DNA of 64,000 bases from Lyngbya sp. PCC 8106 (GCF_000169095.1 NZ_AAVU01000023.1:36836-100835); one strand, 5' to 3'. Numbered from the stretch's first letter, positions 53,048-62,425 are shown. Notes: a model not told the origin generated them from the letters alone. Program-made: numbers and translations.

Positions 53048-55279
53048 CTACAGTTGCATAATACAGTTTAGTCGCTGTTGTTGTCTTTCACGTTCAGGCC
53101 AATCAGTCAGTAAATCGATTACCTGTTGAGCTTGAGTCACTAATCCTTGATAAAGATATCTCTCAATCATTTTATTTGTATTCAATCGATTGAAATTGCT
53201 CAATGGATTCTGGGGTGCTTGCTCCTGCATCAATTGCAGAATTTGATCGTACCAGAGAATTTCATCATCCTGACCATATAGATATCGAATTATGTCGCCA
53301 CTCTTAAGCATTAACTGGGCTTGCTCACCCGCAGAAAACTGAGAGCGTGATCGCCATTGCTCCATAATATCTCTCTGACCTGATGATACAGCTTGTTCAA
53401 AAACTCGTTTCGCTACCAGAATTTGCTCGGCGACACCGACTGTCTCAGCGAACTCAATAAAGTGCGCGATCGCTCCTCGTGGATCATCCCAACTGGAAGT
53501 AAACGGTATTAAATTGGCTCGTTGCTCTAAATCTTCAATCTGTTTGAGATAATCTACCTGCAAAGTATAGAGACGCTGGGCGATCGCAGTTTGTTGATGC
53601 TGATGGAGGAAACGTTCTAGATTATAGACCCACTCTAACGGATGCTGATCCCACTCAAGCTTAACAGTCGGCTGACGAGTGAGAAGTTCTTCGGCTTGAT
53701 CTGCGAGTCCTTGGGAAAGTCGCCCCACCATTTCTATCTGTTCGGATTTCTGAAGTAATGTAATTGCCCGTATTGCTCGTTGTTCAGGAAGAGCAGGCGT
53801 TGGTGGAATATCCGGTAAAAACAAAGGTGGGCGATCGCTCCTTGGTGGATCAATATCTAGAACAGTCGGTATATAAATCGGAGACAATAGTTTGGGATCG
53901 CTACTACCAATCTCAGGTAAGATCGCTTCACTGAGAGCCAGAAGTTGTTGAGGTTCACCCTCATGAGCAGCAACAGTTGCAACCCACCAACGCCAATCTT
54001 CCTGCACTTCAAAGGGTCTGGCGTCAATTTTCATCAGCATCCGTTCTGGAATTAGTTGCTTGGCTTCATCGAAGCGTTTTTCCTTGACGGCTTCCGTAAT
54101 CAAAAATTCTGCCGCCTCAGTTTTAAGATTAAGTTGTTCAATGAAATAAAGCATTTCCGGTAAGTATCCCTGAGAGCGACTGAGAGGGTAAAGAGAGCCA
54201 CTCCATTGATCATCGCCCCAGATTCCGAAACCTGAACCGAACCCTTGCTTCTGGCCGATTTTTCCGGCTTCAATCAACTGTTCTAGGGCTGGGGTTGCTT
54301 CATTAGGACGGTTTTGTTGACGGGCTTCTCCTGCGATCGCCAACCACGCTTTAGCACGTAAGGCGGGTTGAGTGCTGGGTAGTTGTTTGGCAGCGCGAGT
54401 TGCAGTTGTCACACCACTAGCTTGAGCAAAAGTTATAATTCCCTCTGTGGCAATTTTGGCAAAATCTTCTTGCGTATCTGGGGTAGTTTTAAGCAATGGG
54501 TCAATTGTTGTATTGAACAGATCGAGAGCAGGTTGAACTTGTCGAGAGCGCAGGTAAGCTGAGGCAATCCGAAACAGTTGTTGACTTTGTTGAGCTAGCA
54601 TTGGAATGGAACGGGCTGCTGCGATCGCTTCTGACCATTGCCCCTGACCTAAATAAGCATCAATCAATAACTCAGGAAGACCATTAGTGAAGGGACGAGA
54701 CTGAGGGGACATCGTTTTCAGGGTTGCTGTCACTGCTGATAGAGTGGCATTCCCGCGAGAGGTTTGACCAATGGTAAACCAAGCGTCTGCTAAACGCCAT
54801 TGAGTTTCAGCCTTGAGAGTCGGAACAGCGATTCCGATTAAAGTTTGACTCGCCTGCTGAAGTAAGGGTGTACTTTGGGATGTTTGATTTAACTGATGAT
54901 AGGCGATCGCTGCGGTAATCAGGGCGCGGCTTTGAGCGTAGTTGTAGCCGGGAGGCAGAGCCAATGCCAGAGTAATCAGTTGATTGACAATGGGAATTAA
55001 CTGTTTTTGATCAATTGTTGAGGTTTGTTCGATTAACTTCAGAAGTCGAGGCTGTTGGTAAAGATCTCTAATCACTGTTAAGCGATCAATTGATAATTGA
55101 GTAATACGTGGAGTTAACCCCGCTTCATTGAGGATGCTCAGTATTTTAGCGAGATGGGTCGGTAATGAAGATGTAGAACTAGACTGAAGTTGAGACGACA
55201 GCATATACCATTGAGTAAACGACCAAGTTAAGAGTTCATCCTGGCAGATTGAGAGGTTGGTAGGCTGGCTCTGTGACAT
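53048..55279 (-). CDS. Large helical-repeat (TPR-like) protein, unknown function
   Basis: The 743-residue protein is made of repeated helix pairs throughout, for example SRALITAAIAYHQLNQTSQS, AETQWRLADAWFTIGQTSRG, QQLFRIASAYLRSRQVQPAL, RAKAWLAIAGEARQQNRPNE, as in TPR-like solenoids. No signal peptide or membrane helix is evident, so it is probably cytoplasmic. I do not recognise a named family. HIP1-like GCGATCGC sites are frequent in it, so it may be older resident DNA than the repeat-rich flanks. The gene is intact. It ends 37 bases before the glutathione-transferase pseudogene on the same strand. Confidence 0.7.
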   Translation of the reverse strand: MSQSQPTNLSICQDELLTWSFTQWYMLSSQLQSSSTSSLPTHLAKILSILNEAGLTPRITQLSIDRLTVIRDLYQQPRLLKLIEQTSTIDQKQLIPIVNQLITLALALPPGYNYAQSRALITAAIAYHQLNQTSQSTPLLQQASQTLIGIAVPTLKAETQWRLADAWFTIGQTSRGNATLSAVTATLKTMSPQSRPFTNGLPELLIDAYLGQGQWSEAIAAARSIPMLAQQSQQLFRIASAYLRSRQVQPALDLFNTTIDPLLKTTPDTQEDFAKIATEGIITFAQASGVTTATRAAKQLPSTQPALRAKAWLAIAGEARQQNRPNEATPALEQLIEAGKIGQKQGFGSGFGIWGDDQWSGSLYPLSRSQGYLPEMLYFIEQLNLKTEAAEFLITEAVKEKRFDEAKQLIPERMLMKIDARPFEVQEDWRWWVATVAAHEGEPQQLLALSEAILPEIGSSDPKLLSPIYIPTVLDIDPPRSDRPPLFLPDIPPTPALPEQRAIRAITLLQKSEQIEMVGRLSQGLADQAEELLTRQPTVKLEWDQHPLEWVYNLERFLHQHQQTAIAQRLYTLQVDYLKQIEDLEQRANLIPFTSSWDDPRGAIAHFIEFAETVGVAEQILVAKRVFEQAVSSGQRDIMEQWRSRSQFSAGEQAQLMLKSGDIIRYLYGQDDEILWYDQILQLMQEQAPQNPLSNFNRLNTNKMIERYLYQGLVTQAQQVIDLLTDWPERERQQQRLNCIMQL

Positions 55280-55636
55280 TTTTATTAACTAGAATATTGA
55301 CAGTTTGTGTTGGCTGACTCCCCAATGGATTAGGATTTAATATACTGTTATGGACTGGGAGTAGTACAACGATTGACTTAACAATCTTGTGACTTAACAA
55401 TCTTGTTCGCTAGGCTGAGTATTATTCAGGGTAAAATTAGACAGACTTCGACTTGGAGTGACTCTTAATCATTGCATACCTTAGTGAATTAAGTAGGTAG
55501 GCATAATAAATTTCCCCTCGGATAGGGCTGAAAGCATTGCCTAGCAAGGATAGCAAAGATAGCAATGTGTAAATATTTTGCACAGGTACTTAACGCTTCA
55601 TTTAACCTTAAACTGAAGTTCCCCGTTGACAAGGGC

Positions 55637-55888
55637 TAATGCTAGAAAAGCTGTCACGAAGTGCCAACGAACTAAAAACACTGCTGTACTCGCTTTTTAA
55701 GCACTTCTTTACAGAAGTTGACACAGTACCGATTAATACGGGTGTCGGAACTTTTTCATCAAATCGGGACTAAATTTAGGAGTTTTGAACACAGAAATGA
55801 GACTAAAAAGAGAAAAGTACCAACTCCAAAAGCTTATACAGAACTTTTCAAGTAAGCATGGCACTTCATAACAGCTTCTCTATCAATA
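55637..55888. mobile_element. MITE-like element, copy B (inverted relative to copy A)
   Basis: The left end reads TAATGCTAGAAAAGCTGTCA, CGAAGTGCCAAC; the right end, read on the minus strand, is TATTGATAGAGAAGCTGTTA, TGAAGTGCCATGC. The interior matches copy A in reverse (for example GTACCGATTAATACGGGTGT against ACACCCGTCAGAATCGGTAC). No coding capacity. It occupies most of the gap 55280-55959; the remainder of that gap shows only AT-rich sequence with a direct repeat TGACTTAACAATCTTG at about 55374-55403. Confidence 0.65.
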
Positions 55889-55959
55889 CCCCTATTTACG
55901 CCCTGTGACAATGAAAGGATTTTAAGGTGTCGCCGCATCAAGCAAGGACAAGAAAATCT

Positions 55960-56535
55960 TTATTTGAATTTCAACAACCCCAAAACCTCGGTGGCTGAAA
56001 TTTGCCAACTTTCTATTACACTAAGAACAGGTAAAATCTCTGCATCATATTTAACTTCTGGTAATTGATTAGGTTGAAAAACCATCACCGATTTATCATC
56101 TGGGTCAATGAACCAACCTAACTTTGTCCCCTGTTTAAGAGAGAAAATAATCTTGTTGATCACACGGTTTGGAGACTGTTCGGGGGAAAGAATTTCAATG
56201 ATCCAATCTGGAGGAATTTCTACTCGGTTTGAAATTTCTCCGTCTTCATCAACAGGAATGCGCGACCACTCAAATACGGCAAGATCTGGAACGAGAGAAC
56301 GCCCTGCAAACGTGCATCGTAATTCTGTAAGTCCATAAATTATTTGCTGCGGTTCGCCAACTTGATTAATAAGGGTTACTAAGCGAGTTTGCAGAATGCT
56401 GTGTTTTCCTTGGGGCATTGATTTTTGATAAATTTGACCGTCAATGTACTCGCAGGCGGGTTTAGTTTCCGGCAATTGTAGAAACTCTTGTAGAGAAAAA
56501 TTTGTAGTAAATTGAACTGATGTCATGGTAATCAT
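55960..56535 (-). CDS. Uma2-family putative endonuclease
   Basis: The 191-residue protein has the Uma2 (DUF820) fold: TNFSLQEFLQLPETKPACEY, DGQIYQKSMPQGKHSILQTR, VPDLAVFEW, then IIEILSPEQSPNRVINKI and LGWFIDPDDKSVMVF. The D-x-n-E(I/V)-L-S arrangement fits a PD-(D/E)XK active site. Such genes occur in dozens of copies in cyanobacterial genomes; function is unproven, possibly in mobile-element or restriction-like biology. The ATG at 56526 (MTSVQ) is an alternative start. Intact. Confidence 0.92.
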   Translation of the reverse strand: MITMTSVQFTTNFSLQEFLQLPETKPACEYIDGQIYQKSMPQGKHSILQTRLVTLINQVGEPQQIIYGLTELRCTFAGRSLVPDLAVFEWSRIPVDEDGEISNRVEIPPDWIIEILSPEQSPNRVINKIIFSLKQGTKLGWFIDPDDKSVMVFQPNQLPEVKYDAEILPVLSVIESWQISATEVLGLLKFK

Positions 56536-56671
56536 TAATCCTTTGATTCAAATAATGTTAAAGAACAAATAATTTTGTGTTCTCGTTCTATGCAAAACTA
56601 GACACCCTTTTTAACTATTCGGTTATCCAAGTAAAGAGAAAGCCTGTTCAATTTGATTCCATAATTTTACC

Positions 56672-57418
56672 CTATTTTTTTACTAATCTTAGTCTCCATT
56701 TTTTACCTTGCGCCCCGTCTGATGGCTTCATTCCTTCATATTCTATAGTAGAATCTTTAGGTCTGAAACGTTTATTCTTACGAAGGTGAAAACAAATTGC
56801 GGCTTGTGAATAGTCCCATTTTCGAGCAACTTCTCCTACACTTAAAGGATAGTCTTCAACCGATTTTTTTGTTTCATTAGATATTGATGAATATTCCTTA
56901 GATTCTTTAAAATCCAAAATATTATCTGAAGATATCTCTTGCTCTCTATTGTTTGAGTTGGTCAAAGATTCTATTGGGGAATGTTGAGAGAATTTTTTAT
57001 TATTTCTGTACAGAATCGCCTCATTAATGATTGATAATTCTGTAACTTGATCCTCTAAACTCTCAACTTTTTCTCTTAATTTATTCAACTCATATTCTTG
57101 TCTTTTTAACTTTTCATTAAATCGTTTTTCGAGCTGATTAAGCCATTCACTTAACTGCTCTTCTGATAATGTTTGGGGGTGTCTTTCCAGTTTTTTTACA
57201 TCATATTTAATCTCATTTAATTTCTGATTTATTGACGTGGTAGATTGATGAATAATTGTTGATATTTTATCTTCTTGCCTGTACATAAGCTCAGAGATAG
57301 AAATAGGCAACTGCTCAATTACTTTTTCTAATAAAATTTTTAATAATGTTTCTGATGTATTTTGATCAAGTTTTGGAGATAAATTAGATTCGGGTTGATT
57401 TGTCGCTTTTTCAATCAT
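56672..57418 (-). CDS. Coiled-coil protein with C-terminal HTH module (plasmid-type)
   Basis: The 248-residue protein has an N-terminal helical part (SETLLKILLEKVIEQLPISI), a central coiled coil (~75-130; LEKRFNEKLKRQEYELNKLR, EKVESLEDQVTELS), a polar linker, and a C-terminal module YPLSVGEVARKWDYSQAAIC, FHLRKNKRFRPKDSTIEYEG, KKWRLRLVKK. The last part looks like a helix-turn-helix plus a small wing, similar in layout to the modules at 16076 and 50640. It could be a replication or mobilisation accessory protein, as it lies beside the relaxase. The family is not recognised. Confidence 0.55.
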   Translation of the reverse strand: MIEKATNQPESNLSPKLDQNTSETLLKILLEKVIEQLPISISELMYRQEDKISTIIHQSTTSINQKLNEIKYDVKKLERHPQTLSEEQLSEWLNQLEKRFNEKLKRQEYELNKLREKVESLEDQVTELSIINEAILYRNNKKFSQHSPIESLTNSNNREQEISSDNILDFKESKEYSSISNETKKSVEDYPLSVGEVARKWDYSQAAICFHLRKNKRFRPKDSTIEYEGMKPSDGAQGKKWRLRLVKK

Positions 57419-57625
57419 TATATCTATCAGTGGTTTAACTTTAAATGATTCTACAATTCTACAATCTTTTCATCAATAAATATATTTAACTTATTTGGTA
57501 TAATATCATAATCTTCTTCATTTGAAATAAAACGCTACTATCGCTGACACCATAAGTATAAATGGCTTGGGAATTGGTTAGACGTTCTCAGATTTGACTG
57601 ATAAACATAGACTAAGGTTCCGCCA

Positions 57626-57934
57626 TTATAATTCTAAATCATAGTTTTTTGTTCGTTTAGGTTTTTGCTGTAATTCTCTTTGAGATTCTAAACGTTTCTC
57701 CCGTTCTTTTTCCAACTTACTATTGAGTTCTAAAAAGAAGTTAAAATCTTCTTCTTGAATATTAGATTGACTGACTTGCCAAGATTTACTTTCTTGATTA
57801 TAATTAGCACTTAACACAACACTGTTTTCTCTTTCATTATTAACCTCTAGTTTTCCTTCCACATTCCAAATATCATAATCTCCAATTTCTTTATGAATAT
57901 CTTGATCTAATTGATTGACTACATATTTCACCAT
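57626..57934 (-). CDS. Small protein in frame with and downstream of the relaxase, possible relaxase tail
   Basis: The 102-residue frame (KYVVNQLDQDIHKEIGDYDI, WNVEGKLEVNNERENSVVLS) ends in a basic helical tail (LEKEREKRLESQRELQQKPK). It lies in the same frame as the relaxase, with only the TAA at 57988-57986 and 17 codons between them. Its middle (VVLSANYNQESKSWQVSQ) resembles the relaxase end (VLYDRKNRIIQIESEN, KWEVQGKVSQ). It may be a separate protein or the original C-terminus of a longer relaxase now cut by a stop codon. Confidence 0.45.
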   Translation of the reverse strand: MVKYVVNQLDQDIHKEIGDYDIWNVEGKLEVNNERENSVVLSANYNQESKSWQVSQSNIQEEDFNFFLELNSKLEKEREKRLESQRELQQKPKRTKNYDLEL

Positions 57935-57985
57935 TCTTTGTTCAATCTTATCTTTTCTTTCAGGTTCTTGGTTGTTATGGATTTT

Positions 57986-59380
57986 TTAAAAAGTCGGATA
58001 ATAATCTACCATTGACTGCGAAACTTTACCTTGAACTTCCCATTTATCAGTTTCAAGATTCTGTTGCAGTTTTAATAATGTTTCGTTGTTTTCACTTTCA
58101 ATTTGAATAATCCTATTCTTTCTATCATACAAAACTGTTGGTTCAGTTTTATTTTCTAAATTGTTATCTAATAAAAACTTTTTACTTTTATCGTGCTTAT
58201 TCAAATCAAAGGTTATCGCTTTTCCAATTAAATGAGCTTGTTCCGGTGTTAACTGTGGTGAGAGTTCTGGTGAAACTTCCGGTTTTAACTCTGGTGAAAC
58301 TTCTGGTGAAATCTCAGTGGTTTTGTGTTCTGTTGGGTTTAGTGATGGGTTTAGTGATGGGAATGTTTTCATTAAAATATCATAAACTTTTTCACACCCT
58401 TCCATCCTCTGTTTCTCTTTTAATGAAATAGAATCGTTGGAATCGTTTTCACTAGATTGTCTATCCACTGGTTCTGATTTATTATCATTTTCTGGGTTTA
58501 CATCTTCATTGTCTATAATTGATTTATTTAATTTTAATTTATCTTCAATTTTCTTTTTTGTCTCAAGTTCGTCGGTTTGGTGTATAAATAAATTTTGTGT
58601 TGTAGCTTCATCGTTTATAATCTGGGTTTCCTCCATTGATTCATCTTCCTTATTATCTACACTTGTCTGATCATAAAATCTCTCGTTGGGATATTCTTGT
58701 TCTTGTTCTGATTCAGGTTCGGGTTCTGATTCAATAAAATTACCGTCATTACCAACCAATTGATTGAATTCTCCGGTAAGTTGGTTGTCAACTTTAATAT
58801 TTACTTTCGCCCGATAATGATTTCTAATGGATTCAGAACAAGTTGGTATTATTTCGATTAATCCAATATTCGATTTTGATTTTAATTCTAAATTATCATC
58901 TTCGGTGTTTTGTTCTGATGATTCTAAAGTAAGAGTAAAATTAGGATTTGAAACTTTTTGTGTTGATAAACTTTGTAATCTTCTGAAAATTTTAACTTGA
59001 TTGGAACTCGGTACTACTTCTAAATTATATTTTTCTTCTAATTTACGAATAGCAACATCGGATTGAACATAATCCCAATGTAATAAATTGGCTTTACTAT
59101 CGGGTCTAATTCGATTTGCTATTAGATGGACATGATCATGTTCTGTATTGTTATGGCGGTAGATGGCATATTGGCAACCCGCAAACCCCATCTCATCTAA
59201 ATATTCTCGTCCAATTTCCTTCCATTCATCATCACTCAAGTTCCTATCATCCGGTGGAATTGATAGTGAACAATGCCATACTTTTTTATTAGCCCTAGTA
59301 TTACTTGCAGCCCAATCTTCAAATTTATGGGTTAAGTCTAGATAATTTAATCCATCACTGCGATCGCCATCGGGGGTTGG
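57986..59380 (-). CDS. MOB-type relaxase, exon 2 (3' part of intron-split gene)
   Basis: Reading left from 59380: PTPDGDRSDGLNYLDLTHKF, EDWAASNTRANKKVWHCSLS, then the metal-binding His motif HNNTEHDHVHLIANRIRPDS of MobA/MOB relaxases. A long acidic, low-complexity C-terminal region with PELSPELKPEVSPEL-like repeats follows. Codons join exon 1 (61616-61521) without a frame break if the group II intron 59381-61520 is removed, giving about 496 residues. The catalytic Tyr is expected near the N-terminus; Tyr12 and Tyr17 in exon 1 are candidates. The enzyme would nick oriT for plasmid mobilisation. Translation without splicing would give only the part from the ATG at 59239. Confidence 0.8.
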   Translation of the reverse strand, partial: PTPDGDRSDGLNYLDLTHKFEDWAASNTRANKKVWHCSLSIPPDDRNLSDDEWKEIGREYLDEMGFAGCQYAIYRHNNTEHDHVHLIANRIRPDSKANLLHWDYVQSDVAIRKLEEKYNLEVVPSSNQVKIFRRLQSLSTQKVSNPNFTLTLESSEQNTEDDNLELKSKSNIGLIEIIPTCSESIRNHYRAKVNIKVDNQLTGEFNQLVGNDGNFIESEPEPESEQEQEYPNERFYDQTSVDNKEDESMEETQIINDEATTQNLFIHQTDELETKKKIEDKLKLNKSIIDNEDVNPENDNKSEPVDRQSSENDSNDSISLKEKQRMEGCEKVYDILMKTFPSLNPSLNPTEHKTTEISPEVSPELKPEVSPELSPQLTPEQAHLIGKAITFDLNKHDKSKKFLLDNNLENKTEPTVLYDRKNRIIQIESENNETLLKLQQNLETDKWEVQGKVSQSMVDYYPTF

Positions 59381-61520
59381 GTCGAGGGGGAGTATTATCT
59401 CTCGCCCCTCCCATTTAGATCCGGACGTGCCGCTTTCGCTGCATCCGGCTCCCGATGTTCTTAGCTTTAGCGTTTGCTCATGTGTATGTAATCGTGGCAG
59501 CTTTCGTGAATAGCGAGGAGATTGTTTTTCTTCCAGTTGTTATGGTTTCCATCGACATGATGTAGATGTACTCTCTCGTCACTGAGCAGTTTTAAGCCAC
59601 AGTATCCACAAGTATGGTCTTGCCGTTTTAAGGCTTGGGAGGTTGCTCCGTCGTAGAGCTTGCTGTTGCGCTTGCTCCAATAGGCGATATCTCCGTCGAA
59701 CGGTGATTTGTCCCATTTGACATTGATGTGTTTGTTTTCGGAGTATTTAACCGCCGGAAACGCTTTCTGTAGCAATTCCTTGCTGCTGTAGCGATTCTGT
59801 TTGGTTTCTTTGTTGAATACCCTGTACGTTCTTTTCTGGATATGGTATTGCGAGAATCGCGAACCATCCAGTTTACAGTGGCGATGGTAGTTTCTCCAAC
59901 CTCGCACTACGGGTGCTAATTTCTCAGCTTTAACCGCAGCACCATAATTCGAGTTATTGACGATGTGTTTTACTTTCTTGCGGAAGGCTTTGAAATTGTC
60001 CGCTGAAGGGACGCATCTAAACTTCCCGTTGCTCTGCACTTTGAAGTGCCAGCCGAGGAAATCAAACCCATCTGTCGTAGCGGTAATGTGAGTTTTTGTG
60101 GAACTCACATTCATTCCACGTTCTGCTAGAAACTGGCTGATTTTGTCGAGTATTTTGTCGGCGTTATCTTTGGGTTTGAGTATAATAACCATATCATCGG
60201 CATATCGAACCGATTGGTGAATGTCCTCTATCCCATTGAGTGCAATGTTGGCAAGTAGGGGACTCACCACACCCCCTTGAGGTGTTCCCTGTTCGGGGAA
60301 TTCTGGGTTGACTCCTGATTTGAGGCATCGGAATATTCCGAGCTTTATGCCCTGTGGGGCGATGAGTCGTTCCATAATAGATTTGTGGTTTATCCTATCG
60401 AAGCATTTTTCGATATCGAGTTCTATGACTCGCTTTTCTATTCCGTTAGCTCGGGAACTGAGGTTAAGGAACAGGAATTTCTGAGCGTCATGTGCCGCCC
60501 GACCTGCTCTGAAGCCGTAGCTCCTAGCATGGAAGGTTGCCTCGTGTGCTGGTTCTAGTGCGTACTTGACGAGACATTGCCAAGCACGGTCTGATATGGT
60601 AGGGATTTTTAGGATTCGGGTCTTTCCGTCCTTTTTGGGGATAGGAATTTCCCTTAGTGGTTTGTGCTTCCATGTATTAATCGGTTGTTTAAGCTGTTCG
60701 CTTAACTCAAACCGTTCCTCAAATGAGAGTGAAGCCTTACCATCTACTCCTGCTGTCTTTTTACCAGCGTTTAGTTGAGTTACTTGCCGAACTGCCAGTA
60801 ATCTTGCTGCGGTGGATTTCAGAATTAGCTTCATCAGAGATTTAGCTTTCCGCTTGTCTCCAACTCGAATAGCTTTGTACACGCGCTTTTGTAGGCGGAA
60901 GAGGTTTCTGCGGAATTGCTTCGACGGTAGGTTCTTCCAAGATTCACCATGGTTGTCCATGTGTCTAATCATGCTCTGCTCTGGGTTGTGTATTCTGAAC
61001 ACCTCAGACCAATTACGGTCTGTCCTACCCGAACTGAAGGATTTCCGCTGCTCGTCTAGCCTACTTGGGGTTCGACCTCCCCTTGACCTTCAATTCGTTT
61101 TTATTCGTTCCCTCGGTCGGATTGTTTTGTTCCGTTAGGTGTAGCCACTTCAACCGTTTGGATTCCCTAGACTCTTACCGCTATCGATTTAAAATGCGGC
61201 GGGAATTGTCTCCAACGAGGTCAGAGGTTGTGGTCTTGCGCTCTGCCTGCGAGTAGGTTGCTTTTCTAGGCTCTGTATCACCGTAGGAACTCCCTATTAG
61301 CGCCAGTGTCACCTCGCAATAGATGTCTGTTTGCGCCCTGTTCCCAGCTTCACCCTCCAGAAACCGAGTCTGGTCAGTGTGGGCAGATAAGGAGTCATCC
61401 ATGAGTCTTGGAGAAGGGGCTTTCACCCTCATTCGACCGAGAGTTCAACATTCCCGTTAGGGTCTGTTGGTAACGTTATTTACGGGCTGGATACCGTGAT
61501 TCCGTTACAACGAATCGCAC
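59381..61520 (-). mobile_element. Group II intron inserted in the relaxase gene
   Basis: The 5' end at 61520 reads GTGCGATTCGTTGTAACGG, matching the GTGCG start of group II introns. Domain V is at 59451-59418 (GAGCCGGATGCAGCGAAAGC then GGCACGTCCGGATC), with the catalytic AGC triad and GAAA loop. A domain VI stem (GAGGGG/CCCCTC) follows, and CTCGAC gives the usual AC end at 59381. These boundaries leave exon lengths of 96 and 1395 bases, both divisible by three. The intron is 2,140 bases with an intact reverse transcriptase. It is the only copy in the window. Confidence 0.88.
59467..61002 (-). CDS. ltrA: Group II intron reverse transcriptase/maturase with HNH endonuclease
   Basis: The 511-residue protein has the RVT_N region (WKNLPSKQFRRNLFRLQKRV, ARLLAVRQVTQLNAGKKTAG), the RT fingers-palm (REIPIPKKDGKTRILKIPTI, ELDIEKCFDRINH) and the catalytic YADD at 267-270. 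Next come the maturase X region (APVVRGWRNYHRHCKLDG) and a C-terminal HNH nuclease with CGYCG, HLHHVDGNHNNWKKNNLLAI, HESCH. All key residues are present, so the intron may be active in splicing and retrohoming. It most resembles the cyanobacterial/chloroplast-like class by overall layout, which I judge from memory. Confidence 0.93.
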   Translation of the reverse strand: MFRIHNPEQSMIRHMDNHGESWKNLPSKQFRRNLFRLQKRVYKAIRVGDKRKAKSLMKLILKSTAARLLAVRQVTQLNAGKKTAGVDGKASLSFEERFELSEQLKQPINTWKHKPLREIPIPKKDGKTRILKIPTISDRAWQCLVKYALEPAHEATFHARSYGFRAGRAAHDAQKFLFLNLSSRANGIEKRVIELDIEKCFDRINHKSIMERLIAPQGIKLGIFRCLKSGVNPEFPEQGTPQGGVVSPLLANIALNGIEDIHQSVRYADDMVIILKPKDNADKILDKISQFLAERGMNVSSTKTHITATTDGFDFLGWHFKVQSNGKFRCVPSADNFKAFRKKVKHIVNNSNYGAAVKAEKLAPVVRGWRNYHRHCKLDGSRFSQYHIQKRTYRVFNKETKQNRYSSKELLQKAFPAVKYSENKHINVKWDKSPFDGDIAYWSKRNSKLYDGATSQALKRQDHTCGYCGLKLLSDERVHLHHVDGNHNNWKKNNLLAIHESCHDYIHMSKR

Positions 61521-61616
61521 TAAATCTCTCGCTTCAAGTAGTCTGCTGCCTTCTTTCGTGGCACAGTATCTTAAAGCATTGTAGAACGATTTCCCTTTAA
61601 CGATATTCCCGATCAT
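61521..61616 (-). CDS. MOB-type relaxase, exon 1 (5' part of intron-split gene)
   Basis: The ATG at 61616 opens MIGNIVKGKSFYNALRYCAT, KEGSRLLEARDL, 32 codons ending exactly at the intron boundary. MIGNIVKGxSFxNxLxY is the typical N-terminus of MobA/MobP-like relaxases of cyanobacterial plasmids. Codons continue in exon 2 with PTPDGD. No strong ribosome site is visible. The upstream 61617-61937 stretch is AT-rich with several AACGAT strings and could hold oriT; I cannot point to a nick site. Confidence 0.75.
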
Positions 61617-61937
61617 TAAAATCGTATAAATTCAGTATTAATTAACGATTTTAACTTGAGTTCAACGATCTTGTCATCATCTTAATAATCTATACCCATT
61701 TTGAAAATAATAAAATCTTGCACGTTTTTATTTTTGTTTCTGAGAAATAGCGGGTGAATTACAACAGGAATAAGTTTCTCAAATGAGTTCTGATACGGGT
61801 GAGAAATTAACCCGAGTGAAATACCCAACACGCACCCTCCCACAGTTCGGGAAATCTACCTCACCAAAAAATTTACTACTGAGATTTCTGATCTACTCAT
61901 ACTCATGTTAGGTTCGCAACTTGTGTTCATAGTGTAG

Positions 61938-62032
61938 ATAGCGATTGCGCTAAAGCGCAGTGGCGGAGCCAATCGCCAGTTGGTAAATCTCTATGCACGA
62001 TCAACCCACTACTGAGATTTCTGATCTACTAA
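61938..62032. repeat. 95-bp direct repeat, left copy
   Basis: ATAGCGATTGCGCTAAAGCG through CAGTGGCGGAGCCAATCGCC and AGTTGGTAAATCTCTATGCA to GATCTACTAA is repeated at 63226-63320 with only two mismatches in 95 positions. It contains a small palindrome (TGCGCT/AGCGCA). The two copies bracket the iteron array and the small gene 62426-62737. They could mark a cassette or recombination sites, or simply be a dispersed repeat. Confidence 0.85.
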
Positions 62033-62218
62033 TTGTACGTTAACGCCACTAAATATCCACAAACTCAAACCACATATTCTAAACCGTTCGTTCTAGTATT
62101 TAGTCAGGTAGGTTTTTAGTATCTATGGCTATATCAGGGATCGAAACTACCTTGATTTATACTGTGAAGTTTAATGAAGTTTGGATCGAATTTTGTCACA
62201 AAACAAAGTCATAGCTTG

Positions 62219-62326
62219 CTTATAGTAAGTCAAAATAGCAGTTAACTTATAGTAAGTCAAAATAGCAGTTAACTTATAGTAAGTCAAAATAGCAGTTAAC
62301 TTATAGTAAGTCAAAATAGCAGTTAA
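62219..62326. repeat. Iteron-like array: four perfect 27-bp tandem repeats
   Basis: The unit CTTATAGTAAGTCAAAATAG, CAGTTAA (27 bp) occurs four times without a mismatch at 62219, 62246, 62273 and 62300. Identical direct repeats with a 2.5-turn period in AT-rich DNA just upstream of a small gene are typical of iterons in plasmid origins. A second pair of repeats follows at 62335-62376. No Rep protein family is recognised next to it, so the origin call is an inference. Confidence 0.7.
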
Positions 62327-62334
62327 GATAAAAA

Positions 62335-62376
62335 TCGTAAAATTAGAGAGAAATCTCGTAAAATTAGAGAGAAATC
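62335..62376. repeat. Two 21-bp tandem repeats next to the iterons
   Basis: TCGTAAAATTAGAGAGAAAT, C occurs at 62335-62355 and 62356-62376, perfectly. It lies between the iterons and the gene starting at 62426, about 50 bases from its ATG. It may be an operator or a further part of the origin. Confidence 0.6.
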
Positions 62377-62425
62377 AGTTTAAACTGACTTCAATAGTTT
62401 AGCAAAAAAGCAGAATAGGATAGTT

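Noticed and set aside
59628..59867. 79-codon minus-strand ORF inside the reverse transcriptase gene
   Set aside because: It is a shadow frame of the intact reverse transcriptase/maturase gene.
62219..62376. CRISPR array
   Set aside because: The repeats are directly adjacent without unique spacers, so this is a tandem iteron-type array. No cas genes are present.
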